A DNA stretch of 64,000 nucleotides from contig JAUHXA010000017.1 of NCBI GenBank assembly GCA_030427245.1, positions 1 to 64,000 on the forward strand. Direction: 5' to 3'. This document shows, piece after piece, positions 52,618 to 62,041 of the stretch. The DNA comes from Bacteroidia bacterium (lineage in GTDB: Bacteria > Bacteroidota > Bacteroidia > Chitinophagales > UBA2359). The number at the start of each line of letters is the position of its first letter. Position 1 is the stretch's first letter. The position numbers and the translations under genes were made by a program. Below the pieces are notes generated by a model. The model was not told the origin of the DNA, ran no database searches, and saw nothing but the letters and a program-made list of their open reading frames with translations.

Positions 52618-53117
52618 AACAAAATTTAGCATTTGAGTTTTTCGTAAACAAAGAAAACAACACCATTACCATCAAACGAGAATTTGCAGCTAACCTATCT
52701 TTGGTGTGGGATGCTTGGACCAAACCCGAAATTCTTGACCAATGGTGGGCTCCAAAGCCTTGGAAATCCAAAACCAAATCAATGGATTTTAGCGAAGGTG
52801 GATATAGACTGTATGCAATGTGTGGTCCAGATGGAGAAGAACACTGGGGAGTAACCAAATACAATAAGGTAGAAGCACAAAAAAGCTTTTCGGGAAAGGA
52901 TTGTTTTTCAGACGAAAATGGCGATATCAACGAAGAATTTCCACAAGCTATATTTGACATAAAATTTATTGTAAAAGGCGACAAAACACTCGTAGAAAAT
53001 CATTCTACTTACGAAACTTTGGAGCAGTTGGAGGCTACCATCAAGATGGGCTTCAAAGAAGGAATGACCATGGCGTTAGAAGGTTTGGATGAAGTATTAG
53101 CCAAAATGAAGAGCTAA
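52614..53117 (+). CDS. SRPBCC/AHSA1-domain protein
   Basis: 167 residues. Fits the AHSA1 fold: INIKREF-like start TITIKREFAANLSLVWDAWT, PEILDQWWAPKPWKSKTKSM, the central MDFSEGGYRLYAMCGPDGEE, and the final KMGFKEGMTMALEGLDEVLA. A hydrophobic cavity for a small ligand is expected. It shares an operon with an ArsR repressor; the pair is widespread, its ligand unknown. Confidence 0.93.
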   Translation: MKQNLAFEFFVNKENNTITIKREFAANLSLVWDAWTKPEILDQWWAPKPWKSKTKSMDFSEGGYRLYAMCGPDGEEHWGVTKYNKVEAQKSFSGKDCFSDENGDINEEFPQAIFDIKFIVKGDKTLVENHSTYETLEQLEATIKMGFKEGMTMALEGLDEVLAKMKS

Positions 53118-53205
53118 TAACAGTGAATAATAAATAGGGTGTTGTAGGAGAATGGTGAAAACCTTAACTTTAGGTTTGCTTAATCCTGTACAATTAAAAT
53201 TCGCT

Positions 53206-56200
53206 ATGAAACAATTTTTACTCCTCGTTTTCACCCTAACAATCACCTTCAACCTCTTTGCCCAAATCACCGAAAAGGGCGATACGATTGAAGTCCAAAC
53301 CTTCACCTTTGAAGACGAAGGCCCACCAGCTTGGGGCAGCTACAAGGGAACATTTGATTTTCCGCCAGCCGAAAATACCTATCGCAAAGTGCTGATGTAC
53401 CAAACGCTTAAATGTGACCCAAGTACCAAACAAGACAACTTCAACTGTGGCGAATGGGACTATTTGACCTACACTTATTTGATGGATTCGACAGGCATTA
53501 TGGATTCTACTCGTCGAACACATCCCAATTTTTGGATCAATGGCAGCCCAAGAGATGCGTTTGCCTATACAAGTTCGCCCACTGTGACAACTTATCAAGA
53601 AAGTCAGCAGTTGGTAAATTATATGGATACGACAGACTATCAACTCTCCACGATAGGAGAGGGCATCGAATCTTACCCCCTGCAAACGAGCCAACAAAAA
53701 GGCAAAACACAGTTTATCTGGCGACCAAGCGAACTCATTGAAGCAGGATTGGTCACAGGAAACGTTCACGGTTTGAAATTGCAGTTGGCAGAGCTAAACA
53801 TAGACGAAACAGTTCAATATTTGACCATTCGGATCAAAAATACGACTATCAATGAACTTCAATCCAATATCTACGAAAAAGACAATTTTGCGACGGTTTA
53901 CCGCCTCAATACTCAATTGGAAGCAGACGAAAATGGTTGGGTAAGTTTTCACTTTACCGAGCCGTTTTTTTGGACAGGGGTAACTTCGATTGCAGCAGAA
54001 TTTAGCTGGGAAGAAATGCCCGAAGGAAGTTCCAATCAAAGTCTTCTTTCAGAAAATAATGATTGGAATACAGGTGTTTATGTCACTGCAAACGAGGAGG
54101 CGTATTTTGAATTTGACGGAGATGGCGATTATTTGGAATTGGGCAGTGAAGTGCAAATTGAAGGAAATGCACCTCGAACGATTGAAGCATGGGCTTATAC
54201 CGAAAGCTTCAACAATGGAGGACTTTTTCAGGCTGGAACCACAGGTTCTGCAAGTAGGGATTTTTCACTCAGAACGATAAACAATCAAGACAATAAATGG
54301 AGAGTGCAACAATGGGGAGGCGGTTTTGATTTTGATGTGACCTTACCAAATAGCAAAAATGCTTGGCATCACTTCTGTTTGACCTATGATGGTGCTGTTA
54401 GCAAGCTGTATTATGATGGTGAATTGGTGGCACAAAATACCAATACCTTAGACACAGGTGATTTTCCATTGAGAATTGGACGTTGGCAAAATGCTTCTTT
54501 TCACGGCAAAGTTGACGAGGTGCGGGTTTGGGATGTGGCTTTGGAGGAAGCGGACATCAAATCTTGGATGGAAAAACAAGACTTGACAGCTCACCCAAAA
54601 TATGCTAATCTACAAGCTCAGTATTCCTTCAATGACAACAATGGCGTGTCTGTAAAAGACGAGACTGGTAAACAAGCGGATGGAATCATAAGAGGAGATG
54701 CGAGCCGCAAAAATATAGCTGCAACGGATTTGTTCCGAAATATTGAAGTAACACAGCAGCGTCCAAATGTGGCTTTTGAACAGGGCAATTTAACAAAAGT
54801 AGTGGAGATAAACATTGCTGAAAGAGTGGAGGAGGATATGCCCGTGCAACTGACTTTGTTCGACAATCCTCATGGTGAAATCATTGCAGACGATGCTCCA
54901 AATCACCCTACAATAGCAACGGATGAATTGGTGGTTTGGGAAGCGGGTAACTATTCTTACACCTTCAATGAAAACGGTGAAGCAGTGGATTCAACTCTCA
55001 ATGTTGCCGAAAATAGCTTGACTCGCATTGACAAGGATTATTACAGCAACATTGTTCGTTACGAATTGGGGCGGTTCATTACACCTTATGGCATCAACCT
55101 TGATTTAGGACCAGAAGGATTTACATGGGTTTTTGATGTGACAGACTATGCTCCCTTATTACACGACAAAGTGTATTTGCAGTCGGGTAATGCTCAGGAA
55201 TTGTTGGATTTGAAATTTGTGATGATAAAAGGTACTCCACCGAGAGATGTCATTAGTGTCAGCAATATTTGGGCTGGCAGTTTCCAATACACTGCTTTTT
55301 TGGATGATACAAGAGGCGAGCCTCGAAGGATTACCGTTCCATCAGAAGGTAAATATTTCAGAGTGAAAACCCGCACAACTGGTCATGGATTTGGGACCAA
55401 TAACGAAAACTGCGCCGAGTTTTGCCGCAAAGAACACCGCTTGAACATCAATGGCGAACGCAAATTTGCATGGGATTTGTGGGAAGAATGTTCCACCAAT
55501 CCTGTCTTTCCACAAGGCGGAACGTGGATTTATGACCGAGCAGGATGGTGTCCGGGGATGGATGTGCGTACCTATGATCATGAACTTACGCCTTATGTGA
55601 GAGCAGGAGATGAGGTGGAATTTGATTATGAAATCGAAGAACCCATCTTGGCTCCAAACGGCAACTGGGTAATGGAAACGCAGTTGGTGACGTATGGAGA
55701 TGCCAACTTTCAACTGGACGCAGCGATTTCAGATATCATCGCTCCAAATAACAAAGACATTTACAGCCGCCTCAATCCGATTTGTGACAATCCAATTATC
55801 GAAATCCAAAACACTGGTGCTACAACCCTGCAATCGGTCTTGATTACCTATGGAATTTATGGACCTGGCGGTATTGAATTATTGCCTTGTTACTACCGAT
55901 GGTCAGGTAATTTGGAAATGACGGAGAAAGAAATAGTAGAATTGCCTCTCTTCAATTGGATTGGCTTTGAAGCAGATAACCCTCGATTTTGGGTACGATT
56001 GAGTCAGCCGAATTTTGGTGATGATGAATATACTGCTAACGACTATATGGAATCAAATTTTTCTACACCAGTTCTATATGATGATGGTAATTTAGCCTTG
56101 AATTTCCGCACCAATAGTTTTGGAAATGAGAATTATTATGAGTTGATGAACGACAAAGGTGAGGTTTTGTATTCTCGCAACAATCTGTCGAGCAACACGA

Positions 56201-56718
56201 CTTATACGGATGTATTTGAGTTGGAAAGAGGATGTTATGTCTTACGCTTTGAAGATACGGACGATGATGGCTTAAACTTTTTTGCGAACAATGATGGGAA
56301 TGGTTTTGTGCGACTTAGAGATAAGAACAACAACATTTTAGTGGAATTTGAAAGGGATTTTGGCGATGGCATCACCTATCCTTTTACGGTAAACTACGAT
56401 ATGTCCGCCGACTTTTTGGGCGTGGTCTGTAATGATATTACCGATATTGATGAAGTGGATGTAACCAACCTTAGAGCGATTAATATCTATCCCAATCCGA
56501 CTCGTGATAAGGTAAATATTGAGCTTGATTTGAAGCAAGCAGAGGACGTGAATTTGACAGTCTTCAACGCACTTGGTCAGGCAGTTTATTCTATGGATTA
56601 TTCACATCTTCAAAAGGAGGTTTTGAAGGTAGATTTGCCGAAGGCTGCGGGTTTGTATCATGTAGTAGTGAAGACAAAGACGGAGTTGTTTTCGAGGGAA
56701 GTGGTGGTGTTAGAGTAG
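53206..56718 (+). CDS. Secreted PNGase F-like protein with LamG domain and T9SS signal
   Basis: 1170 residues from ATG 53206 (signal peptide ending NLFAQI; an in-frame start at 53152 would precede it). N-terminal PNGase-like part: FDFPPAENTYRKVLMYQTLK, NCGEWDYLTYTYLMD. LamG/concanavalin-like domain at about 300-456 (YFEFDGDGDYLELG, RTIEAWAYTESF, WHHFCLTYDGAVSKLYYDGE). PNGase C-part at about 720-835 (TGHGFGTNNENCAEFCRKEH, PQGGTWIYDRAGWCPG). Last 80 residues: IYPNPTRDKVNIELDL and an end typical of a type-A T9SS signal. PNGase F cuts N-glycans from Asn, so it may act on host or algal glycoprotein. Catalytic residues were not verified. The LamG appears inserted between the two parts. Confidence 0.85.
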   Translation: MKQFLLLVFTLTITFNLFAQITEKGDTIEVQTFTFEDEGPPAWGSYKGTFDFPPAENTYRKVLMYQTLKCDPSTKQDNFNCGEWDYLTYTYLMDSTGIMDSTRRTHPNFWINGSPRDAFAYTSSPTVTTYQESQQLVNYMDTTDYQLSTIGEGIESYPLQTSQQKGKTQFIWRPSELIEAGLVTGNVHGLKLQLAELNIDETVQYLTIRIKNTTINELQSNIYEKDNFATVYRLNTQLEADENGWVSFHFTEPFFWTGVTSIAAEFSWEEMPEGSSNQSLLSENNDWNTGVYVTANEEAYFEFDGDGDYLELGSEVQIEGNAPRTIEAWAYTESFNNGGLFQAGTTGSASRDFSLRTINNQDNKWRVQQWGGGFDFDVTLPNSKNAWHHFCLTYDGAVSKLYYDGELVAQNTNTLDTGDFPLRIGRWQNASFHGKVDEVRVWDVALEEADIKSWMEKQDLTAHPKYANLQAQYSFNDNNGVSVKDETGKQADGIIRGDASRKNIAATDLFRNIEVTQQRPNVAFEQGNLTKVVEINIAERVEEDMPVQLTLFDNPHGEIIADDAPNHPTIATDELVVWEAGNYSYTFNENGEAVDSTLNVAENSLTRIDKDYYSNIVRYELGRFITPYGINLDLGPEGFTWVFDVTDYAPLLHDKVYLQSGNAQELLDLKFVMIKGTPPRDVISVSNIWAGSFQYTAFLDDTRGEPRRITVPSEGKYFRVKTRTTGHGFGTNNENCAEFCRKEHRLNINGERKFAWDLWEECSTNPVFPQGGTWIYDRAGWCPGMDVRTYDHELTPYVRAGDEVEFDYEIEEPILAPNGNWVMETQLVTYGDANFQLDAAISDIIAPNNKDIYSRLNPICDNPIIEIQNTGATTLQSVLITYGIYGPGGIELLPCYYRWSGNLEMTEKEIVELPLFNWIGFEADNPRFWVRLSQPNFGDDEYTANDYMESNFSTPVLYDDGNLALNFRTNSFGNENYYELMNDKGEVLYSRNNLSSNTTYTDVFELERGCYVLRFEDTDDDGLNFFANNDGNGFVRLRDKNNNILVEFERDFGDGITYPFTVNYDMSADFLGVVCNDITDIDEVDVTNLRAINIYPNPTRDKVNIELDLKQAEDVNLTVFNALGQAVYSMDYSHLQKEVLKVDLPKAAGLYHVVVKTKTELFSREVVVLE

Positions 56719-56734
56719 GGTTAAGTTTATATAG

Positions 56735-56822
56735 CCTTGAACAAGAAGGTTTAATGTAAAGGAACGCTTGTATGATTTGTATGTATAGTGAGTTTCTTTT
56801 CTGTTAATTTTTTTGTTCAAGG
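56735..56822. repeat. Diverged relative of the array palindrome, 3' of the PNGase-like gene
   Basis: Left arm CCTTGAACAAGAAGGTTTAA with TGTAAAGGAAC pairs with GTTTCTTTTCTGTTAA and TTTTTTTGTTCAAGG. The centre, GTATAGTGAG, also matches the centre of 2446-2520. It could act as a terminator. Confidence 0.7.
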
Positions 56823-56854
56823 CTTCCTATGGCTTCAACTGTTAAGTGCTTGAC

Positions 56855-56982
56855 TATACTACAATATGATTTTTGAACCACAAAAGTATCAAAAGTGCAC
56901 AAAAGTGATGGTTGAATTTCGGTACTTTACTTTTGTTTTCTTTGTGCCTTTTGTGGTTGAATTAAAAATGTACAGTAGTACG
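56855..56982 (+). mobile_element. Decayed MITE, copy C
   Basis: Matches copies A and B across the interior (GATTTTTGAACCACAAAAG, CCTTTTGTGGTTGAATTAAA) and at the right end (TGTACAGTAGTACG), but the left end has lost TGTAC and several bases differ. No clear target duplication. It occupies the rest of the 344-bp gap 56719-57062. Confidence 0.85.
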
Positions 56983-57062
56983 ACGGGACTTGACACCTTT
57001 TTGTTGAGTAAAAGCATTGATAACCAAACAATATAACAACTCAATAGTAGAGCCATTCAGCA

Positions 57063-58313
57063 CTAGTCCTCAAATAATTCCTTATCCAAAGCCTCTTTAG
57101 CCACTGTAATCGGAATACCTATGTATTTTTTTTCGAGGTAATTGACCACACGCTCCAATGTTTTTTGGGATTCTTCATCCATTGCAGCGATTTCTTTTTG
57201 GAAAACCGAACCCAAAGCTCTTGCTTTGATGTCTTTGATTTTTCGAGGAATCACCGAAGTCATGGCGCGCTCGACTTTGCGTTTGCGAAGCAATAAGTCG
57301 AATTCTTCAACTCTTGTTTCTACAATTACAGTCGCTTTTGTCACCTCTTTCTTTCGCAATTCCATGTTTTGAGCCGCCAAAAAACGAAGCTTTTCTACTT
57401 CAATGTAGTCTATATCGAAGTTTTGAACTACCTTACGATGAACATCATTTGGAACAGCTAAGTCCACAATGGTTTTTTGACCAGCCTCACCCGCCAAAAT
57501 AGATTCATACAATTCGCAGCTAATCACCGATTCCATTGCACCTGTACAAGTGACAATCACATCAAACCCCTCTCTAAAATGAGGTAATTTAGTTAGTTCA
57601 AAAGCCCTCCCATTCACATTTTTTGCTAAAGCTTCGGCGTTTGACAGGCTGCGATTGAAGATACAAAACTGTGTATAACCGTTTTGAAGCAATATTTTAG
57701 CAGCCGTTGTATTGGTTTGACCTGCTCCAATAATTAAGAAGCGAGTATCGGCAGGCAGATTTTTTTGAAGTAAAGCACGCATCGCTAAAGAGACAACAGA
57801 TACACTGTTTTCACCTATTTTTGTGTGGGTATAAACTTCTTTTGCAGTAGGAATGGCCATTTTCATTGCCAAACGAATGTGGTCGCCTGTCAATTTGTGT
57901 TGGTGACAAAACTCATACGCTGTCCGCAATTGCCGCAAAATTTCTCTTTCGCCAATCACCAAAGAATCCAAAGAAGCCGCTACCGAAAACAGGTGGTCAA
58001 TACAGTCGATTCCTTCATATCGAGCCATTACATTGAGTAGTCCGCCCAAACAAGCTTTGGGGATGCCAGGATGAAGCATAGCAAAGAGCTTGATAATGAA
58101 TGGGTCGGTGATTTCTTGATCGGTTACAAATAGGAAGGTCAGCCGATTGCAGGTTGCCAAATAGAGGAGTTCATCTATATCAAATGCGGCTTTGACCTGA
58201 TGCAAAGTAGTCGCTAAGTCTTCCTTATTTTGATTGACAGAGGGAATGTATTGACCAATGTGATTGATATTAGCCGTTTTATGAGTAATGGTAAGAAGTT
58301 TAAAACTATTCAC
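57063..58313 (-). CDS. hemA: Glutamyl-tRNA reductase
   Basis: 416 residues, GTG start at 58313 where the family sequence begins. Catalytic Cys in YLATCNR (about residue 55), the SLVIGEREILRQLRTAYEF motif, NADPH-binding IIGAGQTNTTAAKILLQNG and the dimerisation helix (AMTSVIPRKIKDIKARALGS). It reduces Glu-tRNA to glutamate-1-semialdehyde, the first step of C5 tetrapyrrole synthesis. No other heme gene is adjacent. The MITE copy C lies just beyond its 3' end. Confidence 0.96.
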   Translation of the reverse strand: MNSFKLLTITHKTANINHIGQYIPSVNQNKEDLATTLHQVKAAFDIDELLYLATCNRLTFLFVTDQEITDPFIIKLFAMLHPGIPKACLGGLLNVMARYEGIDCIDHLFSVAASLDSLVIGEREILRQLRTAYEFCHQHKLTGDHIRLAMKMAIPTAKEVYTHTKIGENSVSVVSLAMRALLQKNLPADTRFLIIGAGQTNTTAAKILLQNGYTQFCIFNRSLSNAEALAKNVNGRAFELTKLPHFREGFDVIVTCTGAMESVISCELYESILAGEAGQKTIVDLAVPNDVHRKVVQNFDIDYIEVEKLRFLAAQNMELRKKEVTKATVIVETRVEEFDLLLRKRKVERAMTSVIPRKIKDIKARALGSVFQKEIAAMDEESQKTLERVVNYLEKKYIGIPITVAKEALDKELFED

Positions 58314-58589
58314 GCGATACTGTTATTTTTGTCGATTCAGTCTCCTTAGACGATTTGCAAATGCTTTTTTGGAATAAACGTAGTAAAGGAACGAAAGGTG
58401 TGGTGCAAAAATACGCACCAAAGACCGTATATTGAAGTGCAAATTCAAAAAAAGCAAGTTCAAAATCAAATAAACGTTTTGTAGCTCAGTAATTTTACTT
58501 TGAAAAATTGAGGCAAAATACGTCAAATATTATAACCAAAATAGGAGTAAAATCAGCGATAAGATTGACAAAAATCACTGAACTCTCAA

Positions 58590-59300
58590 ATGAATAAAGC
58601 TATGAAGGCATTTTTAACTGCTGAATGGAGAAATCTCATCAACATTACTTATCGATTTTCACCAAATTTACTCACTCCTTATTTGCCCAAAGGTGTTGAT
58701 TTAGATGTCATTGAAGGTAATGCCTTTGTTAGTTTGGTTGCTTTTCAGTTTTTGAATACCAAAGTAAAAGGTTTGACTATTCCGTTTCACGTCAACTTTC
58801 CTGAAATCAACTTGCGGTTTTATGTAAAATATAAAGGGGAGCGTGCGGTTGTGTTCATCAATGAGTTTGTACCGAAATTCTGTATTGCGCTCGTTGCCAA
58901 TCGAATATACAATGAACCTTATGAGGCTTACCCAATGCAAACTCATGTACAGAAAGATGAGGAGGACATCAAAGTATATCACCGCATCGAAAAAAAAGGA
59001 AAAACGTCTGAAATCTGGTTGGCTGCAAAAAACAAACCTTTTATCCCTGCAATCAACAGTGTTGAGCATTACTTCAAAGAACACGATTTGGGTTTGGGAA
59101 AAGACAAAAAGGGTAGAACTTTGAGCTATGAAGTCAAGCATCCCGTTTGGGAAGCTTATCCTGTTGAAAACCATTACCTCAATTTTGATTTTGGTCATTT
59201 TTATGGCGAACAGTGGGCTTTTTTGAAGGACGAAACACCGCATAATGTGATGTTGGCGGAAGGGTCAAAGATTGAAGTGTCTCCTGCGGGAATTATTTAG
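58590..59300 (+). CDS. DUF2071 (YqjF-like) protein
   Basis: 236 residues. Recognised from the start FLTAEWRNLINITYRFSPNL then LTPYLPKGVDLDV, the VSLVAFQFLNTKVKGLTIPF segment, FPEINLRFYVKYKGERAVVF, and EHYFKEHDLGLGKDKKGRTL with VKHPVWEAYPV. A single soluble beta-rich domain of unknown function. The 276-bp gap before it (58314-58589) shows nothing I can support. Confidence 0.9.
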   Translation: MNKAMKAFLTAEWRNLINITYRFSPNLLTPYLPKGVDLDVIEGNAFVSLVAFQFLNTKVKGLTIPFHVNFPEINLRFYVKYKGERAVVFINEFVPKFCIALVANRIYNEPYEAYPMQTHVQKDEEDIKVYHRIEKKGKTSEIWLAAKNKPFIPAINSVEHYFKEHDLGLGKDKKGRTLSYEVKHPVWEAYPVENHYLNFDFGHFYGEQWAFLKDETPHNVMLAEGSKIEVSPAGII

Positions 59301-59373
59301 AGAATGAAATTTTTGTCCAAAATCCTCCTTCAATTTCGTCCATGCTGATTGTAACCTTAAAAAATAATCAATC

Positions 59374-59997
59374 ATGAGCTTCAAAGAAATTTTTCAACAA
59401 GTTACCCCATTTTCAGTTCTCTGTCCTTTAGCTATACTTACCGCTATTATCTATGCCTTCATAATATGGAAAGAAGGAGGAACGTCCATAATGTTGATGC
59501 CGCAAGTACTTATTCTATTGTTTTTGAGTGCTTTGTTTTTGATGGCAGACAGGGTTTTGGTCAAAAACTGGCGACAAACCTTGGTGGTAATAGAGCTGCT
59601 GTTTGTATTGTTCATTTATTTGGGCATTGCCTACAAAGGGAGAACAATGGCGATTCAACCCAATGAAAGTTTGACGACTTTTCACAGCGTTTATCCCGTT
59701 GAAGCACACGAAGCCTCAGATATGGAATACGTTTTTCCCTTTAGCCGAAAAATCAGGGTAAACGAAAATGGTCAAGCTGTTTTTTTGAGCGAACAGATGC
59801 AGAAAAACTTTAGATTGGAAGTCATATCTGGCGGTGATTACAGCTATTCGACCCAAGAAAAAAACATTTTGGGAAAAAACTATACCGTTCAGTTTTATCG
59901 GCTGCATGTAGAAGATTTGAAGCGTAAAGACGACTTGACCGAAACGGAAAAGGAAGCGGTGTGGAAGCAAATCGAGGAAGTGTTAAAAAACAATTGA
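59374..59997 (+). CDS. Membrane protein, three helices plus exported domain, unknown
   Basis: 207 residues. Three helices near the N-terminus (about 16-32, 42-58, 67-85: FSVLCPLAILTAIIYAFII, LILLFLSALFLMAD, VVIELLFVLFIYLGIAY), then a soluble part of about 110 residues with strands and a charged C-terminal helix (TETEKEAVWKQIEEVLKN). Family not recognised. It follows the DUF2071 gene by 73 bp on the same strand and may be cotranscribed. Confidence 0.6.
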   Translation: MSFKEIFQQVTPFSVLCPLAILTAIIYAFIIWKEGGTSIMLMPQVLILLFLSALFLMADRVLVKNWRQTLVVIELLFVLFIYLGIAYKGRTMAIQPNESLTTFHSVYPVEAHEASDMEYVFPFSRKIRVNENGQAVFLSEQMQKNFRLEVISGGDYSYSTQEKNILGKNYTVQFYRLHVEDLKRKDDLTETEKEAVWKQIEEVLKNN

Positions 59998-60000
59998 ACT

Positions 60001-60178
60001 TTGATTCAAAAAAATGGAGAAGGAGCTTTTGAAGAATGGAAAATAAAGGTGAAGGAACAACTTGCTAATTCCGAAGCTTTTCAGGCATCAAGAGAGGAAC
60101 GACAACACTTTGATTACAGGTGAACCTTTGGACAAAAAATACGAAATGGCGAAAACAGTTGCAGGGGATTTGTTTTAG
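60001..60178 (+). pseudogene. Frameshifted gene fragment
   Basis: One frame reads QKNGEGAFEEWKIKVKEQLA, then NSEAFQASREERQHFD to a TGA at 60121; shifting one frame continues YTGEPLDKKYEMAKTVAGDL and a TAG at 60176. Together they look like the helical C-terminus of a protein broken by a one-base change. No start codon or family recognised. Confidence 0.4.
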
Positions 60179-60226
60179 GATCTCCTACAACTATTTTTTA
60201 CTGCCATATTGGTGGACAATCTTAGC

Positions 60227-61714
60227 CTAATTACTTTTTAAAAATTCTGTCAACTCAGAGGGTTCCGCTCTGTTGCGATAGTCAGCGTCCAAGAATGTAT
60301 ATATTATTTTGCCATCTTCATTGATAATGTAAGTGGCAGCCAAAGGAAGTTCGTTGGATTCATCACCATTGTAACCATTCATGTCAAATGATTTATTGTA
60401 CATTTCTGCTACTTCGTCTGTCAATTTGAACACGATTCCGTATTCTCTTGCGATTTTATTCCCAATGTCACTCAATACTTCAAATTCTAACTCATTCTTT
60501 TCTGCCGTACTCATTGATTTATCGGGCAACTCAGGTGTTAATGCAATTAAATTTGCTCCATTGGCCTTAAAATTAGGCAGTTCTTGTTGTAATTGATGCA
60601 AGGTCAAATTGCAATAAGGACACCAACCACCTCTATACCAAGTCAAAATCACATCGCCTTTCTTCAAGTAATCTTTTAATTCTACTGGTTCCCCTAAGGC
60701 ATTGTTTAACACAAAATTGGGTGCTGTGTCACCTACTTGTTTGGCTTTGTCAACTATTCCGCTTTTCTCAACGGATTCTATTCCTTCTTTGTAAACTCTC
60801 TTTTTGTTTTCATCAGATCTTAATTGAGAGCGGGCTTTCTTTTCATCCAACATGGATTTAAGCGTTTTCTTACTGCTTTGTTCATTTACCATATTTGTCT
60901 CTTTTTTGAAGTCTTCTTTTGTTAAGTTGTTGTTGAATTTTATGTTTGTCCAGTCCACATTTATCCAAGGTTCGTCACTTATGTCCGCATCCCAAGTAGA
61001 TTTTTTGTATTGTCGTTTTGTTGGTATCAACAAGCCGTCTATTTCCTCGTATTGAAGCACCATCATATTGGGTATTTCCATCATACCAAAATCAGCTACA
61101 GTAAAAAGAAACTGATCTACCAGTGATGTTTTCTTATTGATATATAGTTGGTAAATATCCGTAGGTTTGCCTCCTTCTGAATTAAAAGAGACCTTCACCA
61201 CATCATAATTTTTATCCTGAATGGTCACTTCTTTTACGTGGTCATAATTTATACCTGGGTCTAATAATTTTTGCATCATTGCGAACCAATAAAAATTAGT
61301 AGGTCTATTGAAGGCCACTCTTTTGAGGAGGCTTTCATCAGTTAGAATTTCTCCTTTATGTTTGAGCCAATATTCATTTCCATCAAAACCTTGCTCAATT
61401 AACCCTTCGAGATGGGGAAACGTCCGTTCATGTTGCTCATAAGCACCATAAGATAACTCGCCATCAAATAGGTATTTCTCTGTCGAAATGTCCATTTTGC
61501 CATCTGGTGTTTTGTAAGTATACGTATAGATTACATCCTCCTTGTCAAGGAGTTGACTGTAATCTCCCACCTTCTGTACCATTTTATGCACTAATTCGTG
61601 ACCTTTATTTTGAAATGTTGGAATCGCTTCTTCTTTGGAGTTTGATAGCTCATTATTATTGCAGGATAGCAATAAAAAATTAAGAATAACAATAAATAAA
61701 ATGTTGATTTTCAT
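60227..61714 (-). CDS. Lipoprotein fused to a peroxiredoxin-like thioredoxin-fold domain
   Basis: 495 residues from ATG 61714, where the lipoprotein signal begins (NFLLLSC lipobox); an ATG-like extension upstream to 61864 is leader. N-terminal part (about 30-280) resembles the DUF6503-type lipoprotein domain (KYLFDGELSYGAYEQHERTF, NYDVVKVSFNSEGGKPTDIY). C-terminal part (about 315-495) is AhpC/TSA-like: VGDTAPNFVLNNALGEPVEL, DVILTWYRGGWCPYCNLTLH, with WCPYC in place of the peroxiredoxin TxxC motif. A thiol-disulfide role at the membrane surface is likely. The fusion is uncommon to my knowledge. Confidence 0.85.
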   Translation of the reverse strand: MKINILFIVILNFLLLSCNNNELSNSKEEAIPTFQNKGHELVHKMVQKVGDYSQLLDKEDVIYTYTYKTPDGKMDISTEKYLFDGELSYGAYEQHERTFPHLEGLIEQGFDGNEYWLKHKGEILTDESLLKRVAFNRPTNFYWFAMMQKLLDPGINYDHVKEVTIQDKNYDVVKVSFNSEGGKPTDIYQLYINKKTSLVDQFLFTVADFGMMEIPNMMVLQYEEIDGLLIPTKRQYKKSTWDADISDEPWINVDWTNIKFNNNLTKEDFKKETNMVNEQSSKKTLKSMLDEKKARSQLRSDENKKRVYKEGIESVEKSGIVDKAKQVGDTAPNFVLNNALGEPVELKDYLKKGDVILTWYRGGWCPYCNLTLHQLQQELPNFKANGANLIALTPELPDKSMSTAEKNELEFEVLSDIGNKIAREYGIVFKLTDEVAEMYNKSFDMNGYNGDESNELPLAATYIINEDGKIIYTFLDADYRNRAEPSELTEFLKSN

Positions 61715-62041
61715 AAAATACATGAATTTTTTGTAGAGCGCAACGGTCTCTAATAAATGAAGTAATAACTGATTAAAAGTTATTGTTGTTTTAGCCTTTT
61801 TTGTTGCATGTTTTTTTTTGGTATGTATATTCAATGTCAAAATAAAACTTTTGACAACCGCCATTTCTGTTGGGCTTAGTCCTAACTTATTTTGTAAATA
61901 ATTTGTTTAAAAATAAATACTGCTCCAAGAAACTCAATCATAAATTATAAGAACTTGATGGGAACTGCAAGAAGTACATAAAAGTAGAACTCCGCAGCCT
62001 TTCTTCTCAAAAAAAGCTACATTTGTCTAAAATACAACAAA

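Noticed and set aside
56846-56995. 9-bp target duplication at MITE copy C
   Set aside because: Flanks do not match over 9 bp; the copy is too decayed to define its site.
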